From: a candidate division WWE3 bacterium RIFCSPLOWO2_12_FULL_36_10
GTDB lineage: Bacteria > Patescibacteriota > WWE3 > UBA101185 > UBA10185
Assembly: GCA_001772985.1 (NCBI GenBank)
Contig: MEVN01000042.1
Coordinates: 5,066 to 28,750 of the forward strand
Direction of reading: 5' to 3'
DNA length: 23,685 nucleotides
Made by a program: the position numbers and the translations under genes. Below the pieces are notes generated by a model, which saw only the letters and a list, made by a program, of their open reading frames with translations, was not told the origin of the DNA and did not search any database. Position 1 is the stretch's first letter; each line of letters begins with the position of its first letter. Below are positions 14,467-20,279 of this stretch, in pieces.

Positions 14467-14705
14467 TGAAACAAAGAGTTCTTGAATATAACTGTATATT
14501 TCAAAGAGAGAAAGATGGCGGATTTTCTGTTTGGGTACCTTCTTTACTTGGATGCACTTCTCAAGGAGATACCTTTGAGGAGGCATTGGAAAATGTAAAG
14601 GAGGCAATAATTTTATATTTAGAAGACCAAGAGGGTGTTCCAGAAGATGTAGAGGATGTTCGTAGCCAGTTTATGGTTTCAATAAAAGTTAAGGCTAATG
14701 AGTAA
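14466..14705 (+). CDS. hicB: HicB-family antitoxin
   Basis: A 79-residue protein with the HicB partial RNase H fold: YNCIFQREKDGGFSVWVPSL, then GCTSQGDTFEEALENVKEAI. Relatives end in a DNA-binding domain; here only the compact core is present. HicB neutralises the mRNA-cleaving HicA toxin. The order hicB-hicA with an 8-nt overlap (ATGAGTAA) is intact, but hicA is broken, so HicB is now an orphan. It starts directly behind TAGAAT with no SD. Confidence 0.87.
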   Translation: MKQRVLEYNCIFQREKDGGFSVWVPSLLGCTSQGDTFEEALENVKEAIILYLEDQEGVPEDVEDVRSQFMVSIKVKANE

Positions 14706-14890
14706 AATACCTTAGGTCTTTGGTAAGGAAACTATAAAAGCATTACAAAAGATTGGATTTGAAGTGAGTCAACAAAAGGGTAGTCATATAAAATTAACTC
14801 GAATGATTAATAATCAAAAACAGATAGTAATAATTCCGATGCATAAAACCCATTAACCTTTCTGTGGCGGATTTCGTTAAACTTCTATAA
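14698..14890 (+). pseudogene. hicA: hicA toxin pseudogene
   Basis: Translation from ATG 14698 gives MSKIP, then a TAG stop, then VFGKETIKALQKIGFEVSQQ, KGSHIKLTRMINNQKQ and IVIIPMHKTH before TAA (14854-14856). The KGSHIKL segment carries the catalytic His of HicA. The expected C terminus NLSVADFVKLL follows in the +1 frame up to TAA 14888-14890. The gene thus has a nonsense codon at position 6 and a later deletion that removes the usual turn after the HK motif and shifts the frame. Confidence 0.85.
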
Positions 14891-14915
14891 AGCATTATTG
14901 TTCACAAAAATTTTG

Positions 14916-14960
14916 AAAAAAAACCCAAGGGATTTGTGTCGATATCACACTCGCCCTTGG
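14916..14960 (-). terminator. Rho-independent terminator of the PEGA gene
   Basis: On the minus strand a 7-bp stem (CCAAGGG...CCCTTGG, with inner GTGT/ACAC pairing) is followed by eight T. It lies just past the PEGA-gene stop at 14980. Confidence 0.75.
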
Positions 14961-14979
14961 ATTGGAATTTCGAAAGGAT

Positions 14980-15399
14980 CTAGAGCTTTCGCTCCAAATT
15001 ATATATTGCAAAGACCGGCACGAAAGTGAAAAAAACCAAAACCCCGGCAGCAACGAAACCTAGATATTTATGATTCGATCTTTTCACAAGCGTTGCCGTA
15101 ATAACAGTAGTTTTTCCTTCCTCCATAGAAACGTGAATTGTTTTTGCATTATAACCGGGTTGAATAACATCTATCTGATATTCTCCCGCCGGTAACTCTG
15201 TTTCATCATGTTCTAATGGGGATCCATTTAAGAAAATCTCAGATCCTTTTGGATTCACTAGAACTTTCAAAACTCCCGGTGGGTGGGGAATGTCTTGTTC
15301 TTTTGGGATCCACCCCATTTCGTTTGCGCCTATAATTCCAAAACCGACCAAAGCGAACAAAACTAATAGAAAAATTAATTGCTTTACTTCCCTCATCAT
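14980..15399 (-). CDS. Membrane protein with an extracytoplasmic PEGA domain
   Basis: A 139-residue protein. An N-terminal helix (about residues 8-25, LIFLLVLFALVGFGII) and a C-terminal helix (YLGFVAAGVLVFFTFVPVFA) flank a PEGA domain: GVLKVLVNPKGSEIFLNGSP, then LPAGEYQIDVIQPGYN. PEGA domains are small beta folds of surface and S-layer-type proteins. I chose ATG 15399 because AAAGGA ends 5 nt upstream; further in-frame ATGs at 15405 and upstream lack such spacing. A clear terminator follows. It is on the same strand as the split gene and recombinase to its right. Confidence 0.85.
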   Translation of the reverse strand: MMREVKQLIFLLVLFALVGFGIIGANEMGWIPKEQDIPHPPGVLKVLVNPKGSEIFLNGSPLEHDETELPAGEYQIDVIQPGYNAKTIHVSMEEGKTTVITATLVKRSNHKYLGFVAAGVLVFFTFVPVFAIYNLERKL

Positions 15400-15479
15400 C
15401 TCCATCCTTTCTTTTTGTCTGCGGGTTGGGGGGTAGGTTCTTAGGTCATTATACACCTTATAGCAATTATATGCAAATT

Positions 15480-15512
15480 AAAAACCGAGGTTGTTTTTTA
15501 GGCGAACCTCGG
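15480..15512 (-). terminator. Rho-independent terminator of the IS-split gene
   Basis: On the minus strand a perfect 8-bp stem, CCGAGGTT with AACCTCGG (15485-15492 and 15505-15512), is followed by five T. It lies 9 nt past the TAA at 15522. Confidence 0.8.
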
Positions 15513-15521
15513 CGTGTGATA

Positions 15522-15670
15522 TTATTCTTTTTCTACTACCTCAACTTCAAAATACTCTTTCAATTGATTTACAACTTGATCAAAAGTGACACGAAGTTTG
15601 TAAAGAACAGCGTAGCTTCGGTTCCAGGAGCGTCTTGAGTTCGCCACAAAAGCCGTATGCCAATCAAGTC
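15522..15670 (-). pseudogene. 3' half of the small gene split by the IS
   Basis: From the IS boundary the minus strand encodes WHTAFVANSRRSWNRSYAVL, YKLRVTFDQVVNQLKEYF and EVEVVEKE to TAA at 15522-15524. Joined to the 5' half (16836-17021) with one copy of the 8-bp duplication removed, the frame is continuous. It has no start of its own and is cut off from its promoter by the element. Confidence 0.85.
15663..15670. repeat. Target-site duplication, left copy
   Basis: ATCAAGTC directly precedes the left end of the IS and is repeated exactly at 16836-16843 after its right end. Confidence 0.95.
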
Positions 15671-16835
15671 GGCACTGTTAACTAAATGGTGGCTGTTTTT
15701 AAAATAATTGAGGTAGTTTTTGATCAGATTTTAATACCTTTTTTAATGAACACATTCCGTTTAAATGTTTGAACTTTGTATCACAACTTGTAAAATCACT
15801 TAGTCTTCGTTTTACGATGTATGCATTGACCCACAGCTTCATTGATGTCAGCGACTTGAATCCTTTTATCGTTTTCAACCTACCTTTTAAATGTGAGTTG
15901 TATGCTTCGATTAAATTTGTTGTGTTTGGTGTATTTTCAAACATATGATAGTTTGTTAATTCATCTTTCCTTTGCATAATGTCTGTTAACCAGTTGACGC
16001 ATCGTGGGTCATTCTTAAACCTTGGATATAGTTTCTGTACCGCCCACGCAACCTCAACATTACATAATCTCTTTGTGAATAATTTGTCGATTTCTAAATA
16101 AAATCCTAAGTAACAGTTGCTTGTCTTTAACCCCAGATCCCGTCTAATTGACTCTCTGTAGTGCTTTAAACATGTTTGGATAATAACTCTTGGATAGATC
16201 TTTATCGCCACCATCTTTATGGCTTCATTATCATCACAGACCAGGTATCTTAAGTTGTACTCTAGTAGTTCTAACCGCTTGAAGTAGGCTAACATTGTTT
16301 GATAGTTCTCTGCTCCGCCAATAATATAATGTGGGACGTCATGTGTTAAGTAATCTATCCCCCAGATTAACACCAATTTCCGTGGATGCCCTTTAACCGC
16401 TATGTATGTCCCATCTACTACTAAATATCCGCTGTATTTGTACATATCCGCATATTTAATCGTTAATTCCATGTTTGTGGTTAGTTTACGAAAATATTCT
16501 TGTGTTCGTTTAAATATGGCTACACCACTACTACCAATCCGTTTACCAACTTTCCTAAATGAAACTCCATCTAGATGTAGGTTTGTAAAATCTTTTGATG
16601 AAATTTTGTTATGCGAGTAATTAACAGTAAAACTACTTGAACATTGCCGGCACAAGTATTGTATGGACATCCCTCTTTTTTGATTTCTTTTCACCTCTGA
16701 ATTATCTAAACATTTCGGACATTTTGGATGTGATCTTTTTTTTAATCATTCGAGCATTTTAGTGCCTAAATGCCATTTTGTATTGTGTTAATGGGATAGA
16801 AAAGCGTTTTCAGCCACCATTTAGTTAACAGTGCC
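15671..16835 (-). mobile_element. Complete insertion sequence, 1165 bp, IS256/MULE-like transposase
   Basis: The ends are perfect 25-bp inverted repeats (15671-15695 and 16811-16835) with outer sequence GGCACTGTTAACTAAATGGT. An exact 8-bp duplication, ATCAAGTC, flanks the element. A single transposase fills the interior on the minus strand. The 8-bp duplication and the MULE-type DDE pattern with a zinc ribbon fit IS256-group (IS1249-like) elements; the exact family is uncertain. Perfect ends and duplication indicate a recent insertion. Confidence 0.95.
15699..16694 (-). CDS. IS transposase, DDE (MULE/IS256-like)
   Basis: From GTG 16694 the frame gives 331 residues. Catalytic candidates are Asp in VDGTYIAVKG, Asp in LVCDDNEAIK and Glu in NTTNLIEAYNSHLKGR, with the CLKHYRESIRRDLG segment (C..H) seen in MULE/IS256 transposases. 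The N terminus holds half a zinc ribbon (YLCRQC). The other half (CPKC) lies upstream in the same frame, at about 16716-16727, after a TGA (16746-16748) and an 8-A run (16743-16736 on the minus strand). A good ATG (16749) exists in the other frame just before that run, so the full protein may need slippage to begin MIKKRSHPKCPKC. Otherwise GTG gives a product missing one CxxC. Confidence 0.88.
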   Translation of the reverse strand: MKRNQKRGMSIQYLCRQCSSSFTVNYSHNKISSKDFTNLHLDGVSFRKVGKRIGSSGVAIFKRTQEYFRKLTTNMELTIKYADMYKYSGYLVVDGTYIAVKGHPRKLVLIWGIDYLTHDVPHYIIGGAENYQTMLAYFKRLELLEYNLRYLVCDDNEAIKMVAIKIYPRVIIQTCLKHYRESIRRDLGLKTSNCYLGFYLEIDKLFTKRLCNVEVAWAVQKLYPRFKNDPRCVNWLTDIMQRKDELTNYHMFENTPNTTNLIEAYNSHLKGRLKTIKGFKSLTSMKLWVNAYIVKRRLSDFTSCDTKFKHLNGMCSLKKVLKSDQKLPQLF

Positions 16836-16843
16836 ATCAAGTC
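16836..16843. repeat. Target-site duplication, right copy
   Basis: ATCAAGTC, identical to 15663-15670, directly after the right end of the IS. Confidence 0.95.
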
Positions 16844-17021
16844 TGGTGTAAGGGACACGGCCTCTTGGAAGTTTTTCTTCAGTGGAGGATGTACAAACCG
16901 CGTACATAACTCCCCCATCCGAATTTGGGTGAAATGCTATATCGACTCTACTTTCGTCAAGCAACTCCACCGCTTCCATTTGAGAACCAGCCAGCGCAAC
17001 TCGCAAAACAGGTTTGTCCAT
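16836..17021 (-). pseudogene. 5' half of the small gene split by the IS
   Basis: The frame starts at ATG 17021 behind a strong SD (AAAGGAGG, 7 nt away) and reads MDKPVLRVALAGSQMEAVEL, LDESRVDIAFHPNSDGGVMY, AVCTSSTEEKLPRGRVPYTR, LD and then enters the IS. The ancestral protein, about 110 residues, continued with WHTAFVANSRRS (15522-15670). It is a soluble acidic protein of no family I recognise. The start MDKPVLRVALAGS faintly resembles the window-start gene (MANRGTLTVRLAMN), and both have strong SD sites. Confidence 0.85.
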
Positions 17022-17055
17022 TTTCCTTCCTCCTTTTGATATCTGTGTGGGTCAG

Positions 17056-17919
17056 CTAAAGAATCCCAAGCTCGGTTTTCTCTTCAGACGATCTCTCAAT
17101 ATAGTTAAGATACCTCTCGGTTGTTGAAAGCCTTTTGTGCCCTGCTATTTTTGATACGGTTAAAAGGTTTGTGCCTTGTGATAAATGATGAGCTACAAAA
17201 GTATGTCTTAAATCGTTTACTTTGGCTTTTATAATTCCCGCAGCTTTAAAATATCTGTCAATTGTGGCTCTGATATTTCTTATTAATAAAGGTTTTCCTG
17301 TTTTTGTAATAAATAAAAAGTCGGTTTTCATATCTGGTCTATCTTTTTGATAGCTTTTAATTGCAGCAATCGCAGCTTTATTTAAAGGAATAGGTCTTCC
17401 AAGTCTTGTATTTATTTTAGGAACTGTTAAAGAAGTTGGTTCATTAAATTCAATATCCGAAATTTTTATTTGTGCAAGTTCAGAAATGGTTACTCCGGTT
17501 TGAAGGAGCACTTCTATAATTGCAAAAGTTCTTGAATCATCTTTAGCAGCATCTCTTAGGGCTCCATATTCTAATCTTGATAAAATTCTTGGGGCTTTTA
17601 TTTCTACTTTAGGATGTTTTAAACCATCGGCAACATTGTCGATAATATGGTTTTGCATTTTTAAAAATCTAAAAAAAGTTTTTGTTGAATTTGTTTTTCT
17701 AGACACTGATTTAGGAGTAAAATTTTCTTTTGTAAGTTTGTCCATGAAAAGAGCAAGATGTTCGGTTTTTATGTCTTTTACATCATTCACACCCTGTTTA
17801 AAAAGGTGTTCTGTTAGCTGTTCTATGTCCTTTGAATACGCAATAACAGTAGAACTTGATTTCCCACTGTCTTTTAGGTATTTAACAAAGTCTTTGTGTG
17901 CGATATCTAATTTAAGCAT
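17056..17919 (-). CDS. Tyrosine recombinase (XerC/D-like integrase) with altered active site
   Basis: A 287-residue protein with an N-terminal SAM-like core-binding domain (about 1-95) and a C-terminal catalytic domain. Nucleophile Tyr270 (STTERYLNY), His261 (AGHKRLS) and Arg238 (NDLRHTF) are in place. The first catalytic Arg of the usual TGLRISEL motif is Thr144 here (TGVTISEL), and the HxxR His is Asn235. No clear catalytic Lys is seen in the beta-hairpin (INTRLGRPIPLN). These substitutions suggest reduced, altered or lost strand exchange, or a divergent clade. The start has an AGAGG site 6 nt upstream. It lies beside the IS-split gene and may mark an integrated element. Confidence 0.88.
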   Translation of the reverse strand: MLKLDIAHKDFVKYLKDSGKSSSTVIAYSKDIEQLTEHLFKQGVNDVKDIKTEHLALFMDKLTKENFTPKSVSRKTNSTKTFFRFLKMQNHIIDNVADGLKHPKVEIKAPRILSRLEYGALRDAAKDDSRTFAIIEVLLQTGVTISELAQIKISDIEFNEPTSLTVPKINTRLGRPIPLNKAAIAAIKSYQKDRPDMKTDFLFITKTGKPLLIRNIRATIDRYFKAAGIIKAKVNDLRHTFVAHHLSQGTNLLTVSKIAGHKRLSTTERYLNYIERSSEEKTELGIL

Positions 17920-18034
17920 ATTTTTCCTCTAGGATCAGCCAAGTTGATTGTAACAACAGTCATTAAAGTGTCCTATAGGTCATAGAGTAACACTTTATTT
18001 GATATGTGTCAACAGTTATTATACAATACATCTA

Positions 18035-18394
18035 ATGTCCTTGCCCGCCAGATTTAAGTATATAGTACTGTCCCTATTGTTTGTTTTTGCGACCATTAAC
18101 TTCACAAAAACTATAATAAATGTGCTTCATAACAGTCGTCGTTTGGGCGAAATGAATGCTGAGGTTTCAGGTTTGAAAAATGAGGAGGAATCACTAAAAA
18201 GCGCGCTTTCGTACAAGAAAAGTGATGATTTTGTTGTTACTGAGGCGAGAAATAAGCTGAACATGGTGAAAAAAGATGAAGAAATCTTTGCAAAGCCTGT
18301 TGTTTTAGGTATAAAAGATGAGTCCAGCGACAACCAGAAGCCGGAAAAACGGATTGAAAGCAATGTTTCGTTGTGGATTAAACTATTCCTCTAA
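18035..18394 (+). CDS. FtsB/DivIC-like septum protein
   Basis: A 119-residue single-pass membrane protein. A short basic N terminus, one helix (about 8-26, YIVLSLLFVFATINF) and a coiled coil (RLGEMNAEVSGLKNEEESLK) are followed by FVVTEARNKLNMVKKDEEIF, the pattern of FtsB/DivIC proteins. These link FtsL and FtsQ in the division complex. I chose ATG 18035 because the helix follows directly and TACAAT (18022-18027) lies 7 nt upstream, fitting a leaderless start. It is divergent from the recombinase. Confidence 0.8.
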   Translation: MSLPARFKYIVLSLLFVFATINFTKTIINVLHNSRRLGEMNAEVSGLKNEEESLKSALSYKKSDDFVVTEARNKLNMVKKDEEIFAKPVVLGIKDESSDNQKPEKRIESNVSLWIKLFL

Positions 18395-18434
18395 ATAACG
18401 TTACTATAGGATTAATATGGTAATAAAGTTTCCT

Positions 18435-18463
18435 TTGACACTTTGAGATTGATTTGATAGTAT
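18435..18463 (+). promoter_or_regulatory. Promoter of the initiator tRNA gene
   Basis: TTGACA (18435-18440), a 17-nt spacer and TAGTAT (18458-18463), with the tRNA 5' end 11 nt downstream. Confidence 0.65.
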
Positions 18464-18473
18464 CTTCACACAT

Positions 18474-18547
18474 AGCGGGGTGGAGGAATAGTACCTCGTC
18501 AGGCTCATAATCTGAAGGTCCCGGTGCAAATCCGGGCCCCGCAACCA
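18474..18547 (+). tRNA. Initiator tRNA-fMet (CAU), CCA encoded
   Basis: Acceptor AGCGGGG faces CCCCGCA with an unpaired A1-A72, the initiator hallmark, then A and CCA. D arm GAGG/CCTC; anticodon stem TCAGG/TCTGA with loop CTCATAA (CAU); T arm CCCGG/CCGGG. The three consecutive G-C pairs usual in initiator anticodon stems are reduced: A29-U41, G30-C40, G31-U39. Confidence 0.9.
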
Positions 18548-18640
18548 AAAAATCCACCCTTTATTAAATTCCTTAATCTATGTATATAGCTGATAAAAGA
18601 AGTAGAGATTTATTGACTAGGGTTGAAGTAACCGAATAAG

Positions 18641-18919
18641 TTATAACCCCACACTTAACTTATCATTCGCATACTGATAAAGCACGGTTTTTATTAAGGT
18701 TTGATACGGCATTCCGCTAGCTTTGGCCTTGACTCTTATTTCAGTAAGAACCTTCTCATCAAGACGGATGTTCACGCTGCGTGTAGTACCGGTTTTAAAG
18801 ACGCTTCTCAGTCTCGCCATTTCCCCTTTTTGGTTCTGGGATTTAACGAACTCGCCACTTTCTACAGCTTTACTCAAAGCTTCTTCAATTTTACCTAACC
18901 GGATATTTTTATTACTCAT
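18641..18919 (-). CDS. Ribbon-helix-helix/BrnA-like antitoxin
   Basis: A 92-residue basic protein. The C-terminal half (TRSVNIRLDEKVLTEIRVKA, SGMPYQTLIKTVLYQYAN) has the strand-helix-helix pattern of CopG/BrnA-type antitoxins. The N-terminal part (IEEALSKAVESGEFVKSQNQ) resembles the toxin-binding segment of such proteins. It overlaps the end of the upstream toxin-like gene (19196-18912) by 8 nt, so it is the likely partner and probable autorepressor of the pair. Confidence 0.82.
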   Translation of the reverse strand: MSNKNIRLGKIEEALSKAVESGEFVKSQNQKGEMARLRSVFKTGTTRSVNIRLDEKVLTEIRVKAKASGMPYQTLIKTVLYQYANDKLSVGL

Positions 18920-19196
18920 TGATAACCTCCTTTTTTAAATACAACTTTGTATACTTTCTACTTGGAAAAACTGTTTTCAAAAAGATCTTTTCAGAATCTT
19001 CAACATACGGCACTGCATAAACATAATCATTTATAGCCACCAGCATAATCTTCTGATGAGAATATTTCGACTTATTGGGATGCTCCAAAATACCCAATAA
19101 CTTATCATCTAGCACAGATTCAATGACATCATCAAAACAAACGCCTCTTTGATTTTTAAGAAGGTTGTTTTTGTGATCGTCAAACTCAATTCTCAC
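18912..19196 (-). CDS. BrnT-like toxin
   Basis: A 94-residue protein beginning with GTG 19196: MRIEFDDHKNNLLKNQRGVC, FDDVIESVLDDKLLGILEHP, then YVYAVPYVEDSEKIFLKTVF and PSRKYTKLYL. The opening Asp/His-Lys-x-Asn pattern, the Gly-Val-x-Phe-x-Asp-Val segment and the C-terminal SRK-x-TKLY are like BrnT/DUF497-type RNase toxins, though this is a divergent member and could be classed otherwise. The antitoxin follows with an 8-nt overlap. The promoter TTGACA-N17-TAATAT ends 6 nt before the GTG, so translation is probably leaderless. Confidence 0.8.
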   Translation of the reverse strand: MRIEFDDHKNNLLKNQRGVCFDDVIESVLDDKLLGILEHPNKSKYSHQKIMLVAINDYVYAVPYVEDSEKIFLKTVFPSRKYTKLYLKKEVINE

Positions 19197-19202
19197 AAGC
19201 CT

Positions 19203-19231
19203 ATATTAACATAGTGTATAGACAATGTCAA
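19203..19231 (-). promoter_or_regulatory. Promoter of the BrnT/BrnA-like pair
   Basis: On the minus strand TTGACA (19226-19231) and TAATAT (19203-19208) are 17 nt apart. The GTG start is 6 nt beyond the -10 box, so the transcript would begin at or next to the start codon. Confidence 0.75.
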
Positions 19232-19326
19232 TCGTAGATCATCGTTTTTAGGATGCTGGCGCTCTAAGCATCTTAATTAGCGTGAATTTAGGCAGGCCCC
19301 GTTCTTAATGTATAATTGCAATGTTT

Positions 19327-19402
19327 GCCAACGTAGCTCAGGGGCTAGAGCGGGCGTTTCATAAGCGCTAGGTCGGTGGTCCGAGTCCACCCGTTGGCAC
19401 CA
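19327..19402 (+). tRNA. tRNA with CAU anticodon, probably elongator tRNA-Met, CCA encoded
   Basis: Acceptor GCCAACG/CGTTGGC, then A and CCA. D arm GCTC-AGGGGCTA-GAGC; anticodon stem GGCGT/GCGCT with loop TTCATAA; T arm GGTGG-TCCGAGT-CCACC. A fully paired acceptor excludes initiator function. A lysidine-type tRNA-Ile is less likely, since a UAU tRNA-Ile is present nearby. TATAAT lies about 10 nt upstream. Confidence 0.88.
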
Positions 19403-19420
19403 AAAAATCTATTTTCTAAT
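19400..19420. repeat. 21-bp direct repeat, left copy
   Basis: CCAAAAAATCTATTTTCTAA plus one T. It starts in the CCA of the tRNA and recurs exactly at 19721-19741, so the two copies bracket the first tRNA-like/small-RNA unit. Confidence 0.9.
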
Positions 19421-19516
19421 GAAACTGATATCTCAATGTAATATCTAAAATATCTATTCATACTAGAATTCTTACTATTAACATGCCAATTTTTTTGTGA
19501 TAAATCTTTTATGTGT

Positions 19517-19588
19517 GGGTCGGGCACTGGTGTGCGACATGTACTTGACAAACATGTATTGCGGGTTTGATTCCCGTTCGATCCACCA
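19517..19588 (+). ncRNA. tRNA-like RNA, copy 1 (degenerate)
   Basis: A 72-nt sequence. Acceptor GGGTCGG pairs with TCGATCC (two G-U pairs), followed by A and CCA. A minimal D arm GCAC-TGGT-GTGC directly follows the acceptor with no two-base linker. The T arm is GCGGG-TTTGATT-CCCGT, in which the usual C56 is T. The anticodon region CTTGACA has a weak stem, so the anticodon reads as either UGA or GAC depending on the fold. A promoter-like TGATAAAT lies just upstream. It is 72 nt rather than 76 and probably not a normal translation tRNA. Confidence 0.65.
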
Positions 19589-19597
19589 AAAATATTG

Positions 19598-19626
19598 TTG
19601 ACAAATACCAATCACGGTAGTACTAT
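19598..19626 (+). promoter_or_regulatory. Consensus promoter of small RNA, copy 1
   Basis: TTGACA (19598-19603), 17 nt, TACTAT (19621-19626). The spacer is identical to that in copy 2. The predicted +1 is 19633, the first base of the complementary segment. Confidence 0.75.
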
Positions 19627-19632
19627 TGTCTA

Positions 19633-19699
19633 GTCAAGTACGAATTGCACACTAGCGCAATACATGTTCGAAAAGGCTCTCTTAATCGAGGGCTTTTTT
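19633..19699 (+). ncRNA. Predicted ~67-nt small RNA, copy 1, complementary to the tRNA-like RNA
   Basis: It runs from the predicted +1 to a terminator (stem GCTCTC/GAGGGC at 19676-19693, then six T). Three segments are complementary to the tRNA-like copy 1: GTCAAGTAC to GTACTTGAC, GCACACTAG to CTGGTGTGC (one G-U), and CGCAATACATGT to ACATGTATTGCG. The order of the third segment is permuted relative to a simple antisense RNA. There is no open reading frame. Confidence 0.65.
19676..19699 (+). terminator. Rho-independent terminator, unit copy 1
   Basis: Six-pair stem GCTCTC-TTAATC-GAGGGC (one G-U) followed by T6. Stem, loop and T tract are the same in copy 2. Confidence 0.85.
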
Positions 19700-19720
19700 G
19701 TTGCTCAGATTTGGTCTATA

Positions 19721-19741
19721 CCAAAAAATCTATTTTCTAAT
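19721..19741. repeat. 21-bp direct repeat, right copy
   Basis: An exact repeat of 19400-19420, located 21 nt after the terminator of unit copy 1. Confidence 0.9.
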
Positions 19742-19967
19742 TTATTCTGAATATGTATGAGATTTTAAGTAAAACATTTAATAAAATGAAGATCACAAGT
19801 GTTATTGGTATAACGAAACCGGATCCTTTTTTTGCTCCGCCCTTCCTTTCTAGAACCCTTTTTAATATCAAGGTGATTCCTAATGAAACTAAGATTTCAA
19901 CAATTAGTGCTGCTAGGAATACTAAGCCCATTATCAATATTGGAGCAAAGCCTACATCATCAAGCAT
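19737..19967 (-). CDS. Small two-helix membrane protein, hypothetical
   Basis: A 76-residue open frame: MLDDVGFAPILIMGLVFLAA and following residues form one long helix (about 7-35), then a basic loop (RVLERKGGAKKG) and a second helix (FVIPITLVIFILLNVLLKIS). On the minus strand TATAAT (19975-19980) lies 13 nt before the ATG. The alternation of helices and a positive loop is protein-like, and nothing else explains these bases. It occupies the roughly 250 nt that separate unit copy 1 from the trpS fragment and are absent at unit copy 2. No family recognised. Confidence 0.5.
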   Translation of the reverse strand: MLDDVGFAPILIMGLVFLAALIVEILVSLGITLILKRVLERKGGAKKGSGFVIPITLVIFILLNVLLKISYIFRIN

Positions 19968-19991
19968 ATGCTTATTATACTATCACAAGGT

Positions 19992-20056
19992 ATAATGCAC
20001 ATATGCAAAACAAAAAAAGAATACTAACCGGTGACAACACAATTGGAAAACCTTGT
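19992..20056 (+). pseudogene. Duplicated fragment of the trpS promoter and 5' end
   Basis: It matches the trpS start region (20396-20458) closely: TATAATGCACATATGCAAAA, then codons for NKKRILTGDNTIGK before the frame diverges and stops at 20071. It keeps the -10 box and ATG (20003). This shows that the block upstream of trpS was duplicated. Confidence 0.88.
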
Positions 20057-20163
20057 TGTTTGGCTGTGTAGTTGGTTTTTTCTAGTCATATCCAAAATAT
20101 CTACTCATACTAGACTTCTTCTTATTAACATAACTATTTTTACATGATAAATCTTTTATGTGT

Positions 20164-20235
20164 GGGCTGGGCACTGGTGTGCAACGTGTTCTTGACAAAC
20201 CCGTGTTGCGGGTTCAATTCCCGTCCGGTCCACCA
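20164..20235 (+). ncRNA. tRNA-like RNA, copy 2
   Basis: A 72-nt sequence. Acceptor GGGCTGG pairs with CCGGTCC (two G-U pairs), then A and CCA. The D arm GCAC-TGGT-GTGC is as in copy 1; the T arm GCGGG-TTCAATT-CCCGT has a standard T loop. The anticodon region CTTGACA is conserved but its stem has a mismatch. Position 4-69 of the acceptor changes from T-A (copy 1) to C-G, a compensating change that supports the fold. The short length, missing 8-9 linker and weak anticodon stem set it apart from normal tRNAs. Confidence 0.7.
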
Positions 20236-20244
20236 AAAATATTG

Positions 20245-20273
20245 TTGACAAATACCAATCACGGTAGTATTAT
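20245..20273 (+). promoter_or_regulatory. Consensus promoter of small RNA, copy 2
   Basis: TTGACA (20245-20250), 17 nt, TATTAT (20268-20273). The predicted +1 is 20280, again the first base of the complementary segment. Confidence 0.8.
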
Positions 20274-20279
20274 TACCCA

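Noticed and set aside
14830..14980. Additional gene between hicA remnant and PEGA gene
   Set aside because: Only the hicA 3' remnant and a terminator hairpin are present.
19345..19611. Minus-strand frame overlapping the CAU tRNA
   Set aside because: It is a shadow of the tRNA and tRNA-like sequences (the usual NGNQTRN-type translation of antisense tRNA).
19517..19699. tmRNA
   Set aside because: Acceptor and T arm are complete within 72 nt and no tag-coding frame or tmRNA pseudoknot set is present.
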